DNA from: Streptomyces corallincola | GTDB taxonomy: Bacteria > Actinomycetota > Actinomycetes > Streptomycetales > Streptomycetaceae | Length of the DNA: 64,000 nucleotides | NCBI RefSeq assembly: GCF_019104725.1 | Contig: NZ_JAHRXF010000015.1 | Location: 1-64,000, forward strand | Direction of reading: 5' to 3' | Part shown: piece after piece, positions 61,573 through 64,000 of the stretch | Layout of the letters: each line of letters begins with the position of its first letter | Numbering within the stretch: the first letter of the stretch is position 1 | Made by a program: the position numbers and the translations under genes | Notes under the pieces: model-generated | Databases searched by the model: none | Seen by the model: only the letters and a program-made list of their open reading frames with translations | Told to the model about the DNA's origin: nothing

Positions 61573-63870
61573 TCAGCTCCTGAGCGGCACACGGGGCCCG
61601 GGGGTGTCCGTGCGGCCGGTGCGGGGGCGCCTGCTGCCCGCGCGGTACGGGTCCGGCCATACGGCGCCCGGCCCCTCGTAGCCCTGCTCGGCGGCGGCGT
61701 GCAGGGTCCAGTTCGGGTCGTACAGATGCGGGCGGGCCAGGGCGCACAGATCCGTGCGCCCGGCCAGGATCAGGGAGTTGACGTCGTCCCAGGAGGAGAT
61801 CGCGCCGACCGCGACGACCGGGACGCGTACCTCCTGGCGGATGCGTTCGGCGAACGGCACCTGGTACGACCGTCCGAACGCGGGCCGTTCCGCGGAGACG
61901 ACCTGGCCGGTGGAGACGTCGAGGGCGTCGGCGCCGTGCGCGGCGAAGGCGCGGGCGATCTCCACGGCGTCGTCGGCGGTGTTCCCGCCCTCGGCCCAGT
62001 CGGTGGCGGAGATCCGTACGGTCAGCGGGCGTTCCTCCGGCCAGACCGCGCGGACGGTGTCGAAGACCTCCAGCGGGAACCGCAGCCGCCGCTCCGGTGT
62101 GCCGCCGTAGGCGTCGGTGCGGAGGTTGGTGAGCGGGGAGAGGAACCCGGACAGCAAGTAGCCGTGCGCGCAGTGGAGTTCGAGCAGATCGAATCCGGCG
62201 CGGGCGGCCCGTAGCGCGGCCTGCCTGAACTGGTCGCGGATGTCCGTGAGTTGAGCGCGGGAGAGTTCGCGGGGCAGCTGTCCGCCGGGCCGGTAGGGCA
62301 GCGCGGAGGCGGCGGCCAGTTGCCAGTTGCCCTCGGGCAGCGGTTCGTCCATGCCCTCCCACATGCGCCGGGTGGAGCCCTTGCGGCCGGAGTGCCCGAG
62401 CTGCACGCCGATGGCCGTACCGGGGGCGCTGCGGTGCACGAAGTCGGTGACCCGCCGCCACGCCTCGGCCTGCCGTCCGGTCCACAGTCCGGTGCAGCCG
62501 GGGGTGATGCGGCCCCGCTCGCTGACGCACACCATCTCCGTCATCACCAGCCCGGCCCCGCCGAGCGCGCGGGCGCCGAGGTGCACGAGGTGGAAGTCGC
62601 CGGGCAGGCCGTCGGTGGCGGAGTACAGGTCGGTGGGCGAGACGACGACCCGGTTGCGCAGGGTCAGGCCGCGCAGCCGGAACGGGGTGAACATGGGCGG
62701 GGTGCCGGGCGGGCAGCCGAACTCCCGCTCCACGGCGTCGGTGAAGGCGGGGTCGCGCAGCCGGAGACCGTCGTGGGTGACCCGGCGGCTGCGGGTGAGC
62801 AGCCCGAACGCGAACCTGCGCGGCGGCTGGTCCACCCGGCGGGCCAGCTCCTCGAACCACTCCAGGCTGGCCCGCGCGGCCCGCTGGGTGGAGGCGACGA
62901 CCGGCCCGCGTTCCGCCTCGTACGCGGTCAACGCATCGGCGGTGGAGGGGTGTTCGCGCAGCCGGGCGGTGAGTGCGACGGCGTCCTCGACGGCGAGCCG
63001 GGTGCCGGAGCCGATGGAGAAGTGCGCGGTGTGCGCCGCGTCCCCGAGCAGGACGACGTTGCCGTGCGACCAGCGCGCGCAGGTCACCGTGCGGAACGTC
63101 CGCCAGTGGGGGTCACGGGTGCGCAGCGGGCGTCCGCCGAGCGCGTCCGCGAAGATCTTGGCGCACCGCTCGGCGGACTCCCGCTCCCCGGCGCGGTCGA
63201 ACCCGGCGGCCCGCCAGACCTCCTCGCGCATCTCGACGATCACGGTGGAGGCGTCCGCGCGGTAGGGGTAGCCGTGCAGCTGCATCACCCCGTGCTCGGT
63301 CTCCGCGATCTCGAAGCGGAACGCGTCGAGGGCGAAGTCCGCGGCCATCCAGACGTACCGGCACCGGTGCTGCTCGGTCCGGGACCGGAACACCTCCGCG
63401 TACGCCTCGCGGGTCGCGCTGCCCGCGCCGTCGGCCGCTATCACGAGGTCGTGCCCGGCGGCCAGCCGGTCGGCGTCCGGGGCCCGGTCACCGAAGCGCA
63501 GCCCGACCCCCAGGGAACGGCACCGCTCGTGCAGGATCTCCAGCAGCCGCCGCCTGCCGAGCGCGGCGAACCCGTGTCCCCCGGACCGCAGCCGCACCCC
63601 CCGGTGCACGATGTCGATGGCGTCCCAGCGCACGAGGTCCCGGCCCAGGGCCGCGTACACGACCGGGTCGGCGTGCTCGATCCCGCCGAGCGTCCCGTCG
63701 GAGAGCACCACCCCGAACCCGAACGTCTCCGCGGCCGGGTTCCGCTCCCACACGGTGACGCTCCGGGCCGGGTCGAGCCGCTTGAGCAGCGCGGCGGCGT
63801 AGAGCCCACCGGGACCGCCGCCGATCACGGCGACACTCCGGGCGGGGCCGTCGGGCGCCCGCCCGGTCAC
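61573..63870 (-). CDS. FAD monooxygenase/old-yellow-enzyme fusion (2-aminobenzoyl-CoA monooxygenase/reductase-like)
   Basis: This 765-residue fusion has two parts. Residues about 10-370 are an FAD aromatic hydroxylase: GGGPGGLYAA near 17, and GDAAHTAHFSIGSG near 275. Residues about 395-735 are an NADH:flavin oxidoreductase (old yellow enzyme) domain: LRNRVVVSPTDLYSA and HCAHGYLLSGFLSPLTN. This domain order is that of 2-aminobenzoyl-CoA monooxygenase/reductase and of the protein often annotated as bifunctional salicylyl-CoA 5-hydroxylase. It would hydroxylate and reduce the ring of an aryl-CoA. GTG 63870 overlaps the stop of the upstream gene (GTGA). Confidence 0.87.
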   Translation of the reverse strand: MTGRAPDGPARSVAVIGGGPGGLYAAALLKRLDPARSVTVWERNPAAETFGFGVVLSDGTLGGIEHADPVVYAALGRDLVRWDAIDIVHRGVRLRSGGHGFAALGRRRLLEILHERCRSLGVGLRFGDRAPDADRLAAGHDLVIAADGAGSATREAYAEVFRSRTEQHRCRYVWMAADFALDAFRFEIAETEHGVMQLHGYPYRADASTVIVEMREEVWRAAGFDRAGERESAERCAKIFADALGGRPLRTRDPHWRTFRTVTCARWSHGNVVLLGDAAHTAHFSIGSGTRLAVEDAVALTARLREHPSTADALTAYEAERGPVVASTQRAARASLEWFEELARRVDQPPRRFAFGLLTRSRRVTHDGLRLRDPAFTDAVEREFGCPPGTPPMFTPFRLRGLTLRNRVVVSPTDLYSATDGLPGDFHLVHLGARALGGAGLVMTEMVCVSERGRITPGCTGLWTGRQAEAWRRVTDFVHRSAPGTAIGVQLGHSGRKGSTRRMWEGMDEPLPEGNWQLAAASALPYRPGGQLPRELSRAQLTDIRDQFRQAALRAARAGFDLLELHCAHGYLLSGFLSPLTNLRTDAYGGTPERRLRFPLEVFDTVRAVWPEERPLTVRISATDWAEGGNTADDAVEIARAFAAHGADALDVSTGQVVSAERPAFGRSYQVPFAERIRQEVRVPVVAVGAISSWDDVNSLILAGRTDLCALARPHLYDPNWTLHAAAEQGYEGPGAVWPDPYRAGSRRPRTGRTDTPGPRVPLRS

Positions 63871-64000
63871 TTCGGGGCCCGCTTCCCGGTGAAGGCCGCG
63901 TGGAACTCGGCGTAGTCCTCGCCGGTCATCAGCAGGGCCTGGGTGGCGGCGTCGAGTTCGACGGCGGCGGCGAGCGGCATGTCGAGTTCGGCGGTGAGCA
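63867..64000 (-). CDS. Enoyl-CoA hydratase-family protein, C-terminal end only
   Basis: Only the last 43 codons are inside the window. They read LTAELDMPLAAAVELD, then QALLMTGEDYAEFHAAFTGKRAPK, the usual C-terminus of enoyl-CoA hydratase/isomerases. The start lies beyond 64000. It is translationally coupled to the fusion gene, consistent with one catabolic operon for an aryl-CoA. Confidence 0.8.
   Translation of the reverse strand, partial: LTAELDMPLAAAVELDAATQALLMTGEDYAEFHAAFTGKRAPK

Overview
The window is high-GC actinobacterial DNA, almost certainly Streptomyces. It shows GTG/TTG starts, ATGA/GTGA overlaps between genes, a complete dasR-dasABCD locus, a SARP regulator and tandem-hairpin terminators.

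Layout. Positions 1-444 hold an extreme G-tract and an operator-rich promoter. Positions 445-9170 carry accessory genes: two drug-efflux type MFS genes, a class V aminotransferase-like enzyme, a three-gene operon of unknown function and a GNAT. Positions 7935-13479 (minus strand) are a tightly coupled five-gene operon (2OG/Fe oxygenase, GT-A-like protein, ornithine-decarboxylase-type enzyme, GNAT, MFS). Its promoter carries a DasR operator. Positions 13764-19572 are dasD-C-B-A and the divergent dasR, with dre operators between them. An STAND-type regulator gene (19569-20840) is translationally coupled to dasR.

Positions 20889-56697 are a biosynthetic gene cluster. By recognition of protein families it contains counterparts of nearly the whole valanimycin toolkit: VlmA (seryl-tRNA dependent transferase), VlmL (SerRS), VlmH/VlmR (two-component amine N-hydroxylase), VlmO (membrane N-N bond-forming enzyme), VlmB (diiron oxidase), VlmJ/VlmK (kinase and lyase) and a SARP. 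The valine decarboxylase is replaced by an aldehyde dehydrogenase-type reductase plus a class III aminotransferase. These are fed by a type I PKS, three ACP domains or proteins, FabH/FabF/FabI-like enzymes, a desaturase and an acyl-CoA carboxylase. The inferred product is an aliphatic, probably unsaturated, azoxy (or related N-N bonded) compound: polyketide/fatty acyl chain to aldehyde, amine, hydroxylamine, O-seryl hydroxylamine, hydrazine and azoxy, with phosphorylation/elimination of the serine hydroxyl.

Two things are unusual. First, 53008-53113 encodes a tRNA-Ser-like RNA. It has a perfect acceptor stem, T-arm and long variable arm and a G discriminator, but a 33-nt bulged hairpin stands where the 17-nt anticodon arm should be. 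SerRS reads the variable arm rather than the anticodon, so this could be a dedicated, non-translating seryl carrier for the pathway. Second, this RNA gene and five biosynthetic promoters share one architecture: GTCAG/ATCAG repeats at exact 11-bp spacing, then 10 bp, then a CANNNT-like -10. That is a SARP regulon visible by eye.

Positions 56780-64000 leave the cluster. They hold a secreted DUF6299-like protein and then an aromatic CoA-ester catabolic locus (RidA, acyl-CoA dehydrogenase, aryl-CoA ligase, PaaX regulator, monooxygenase/old-yellow-enzyme fusion, enoyl-CoA hydratase cut by the window end). This locus fits 2-aminobenzoate (anthranilate) degradation.
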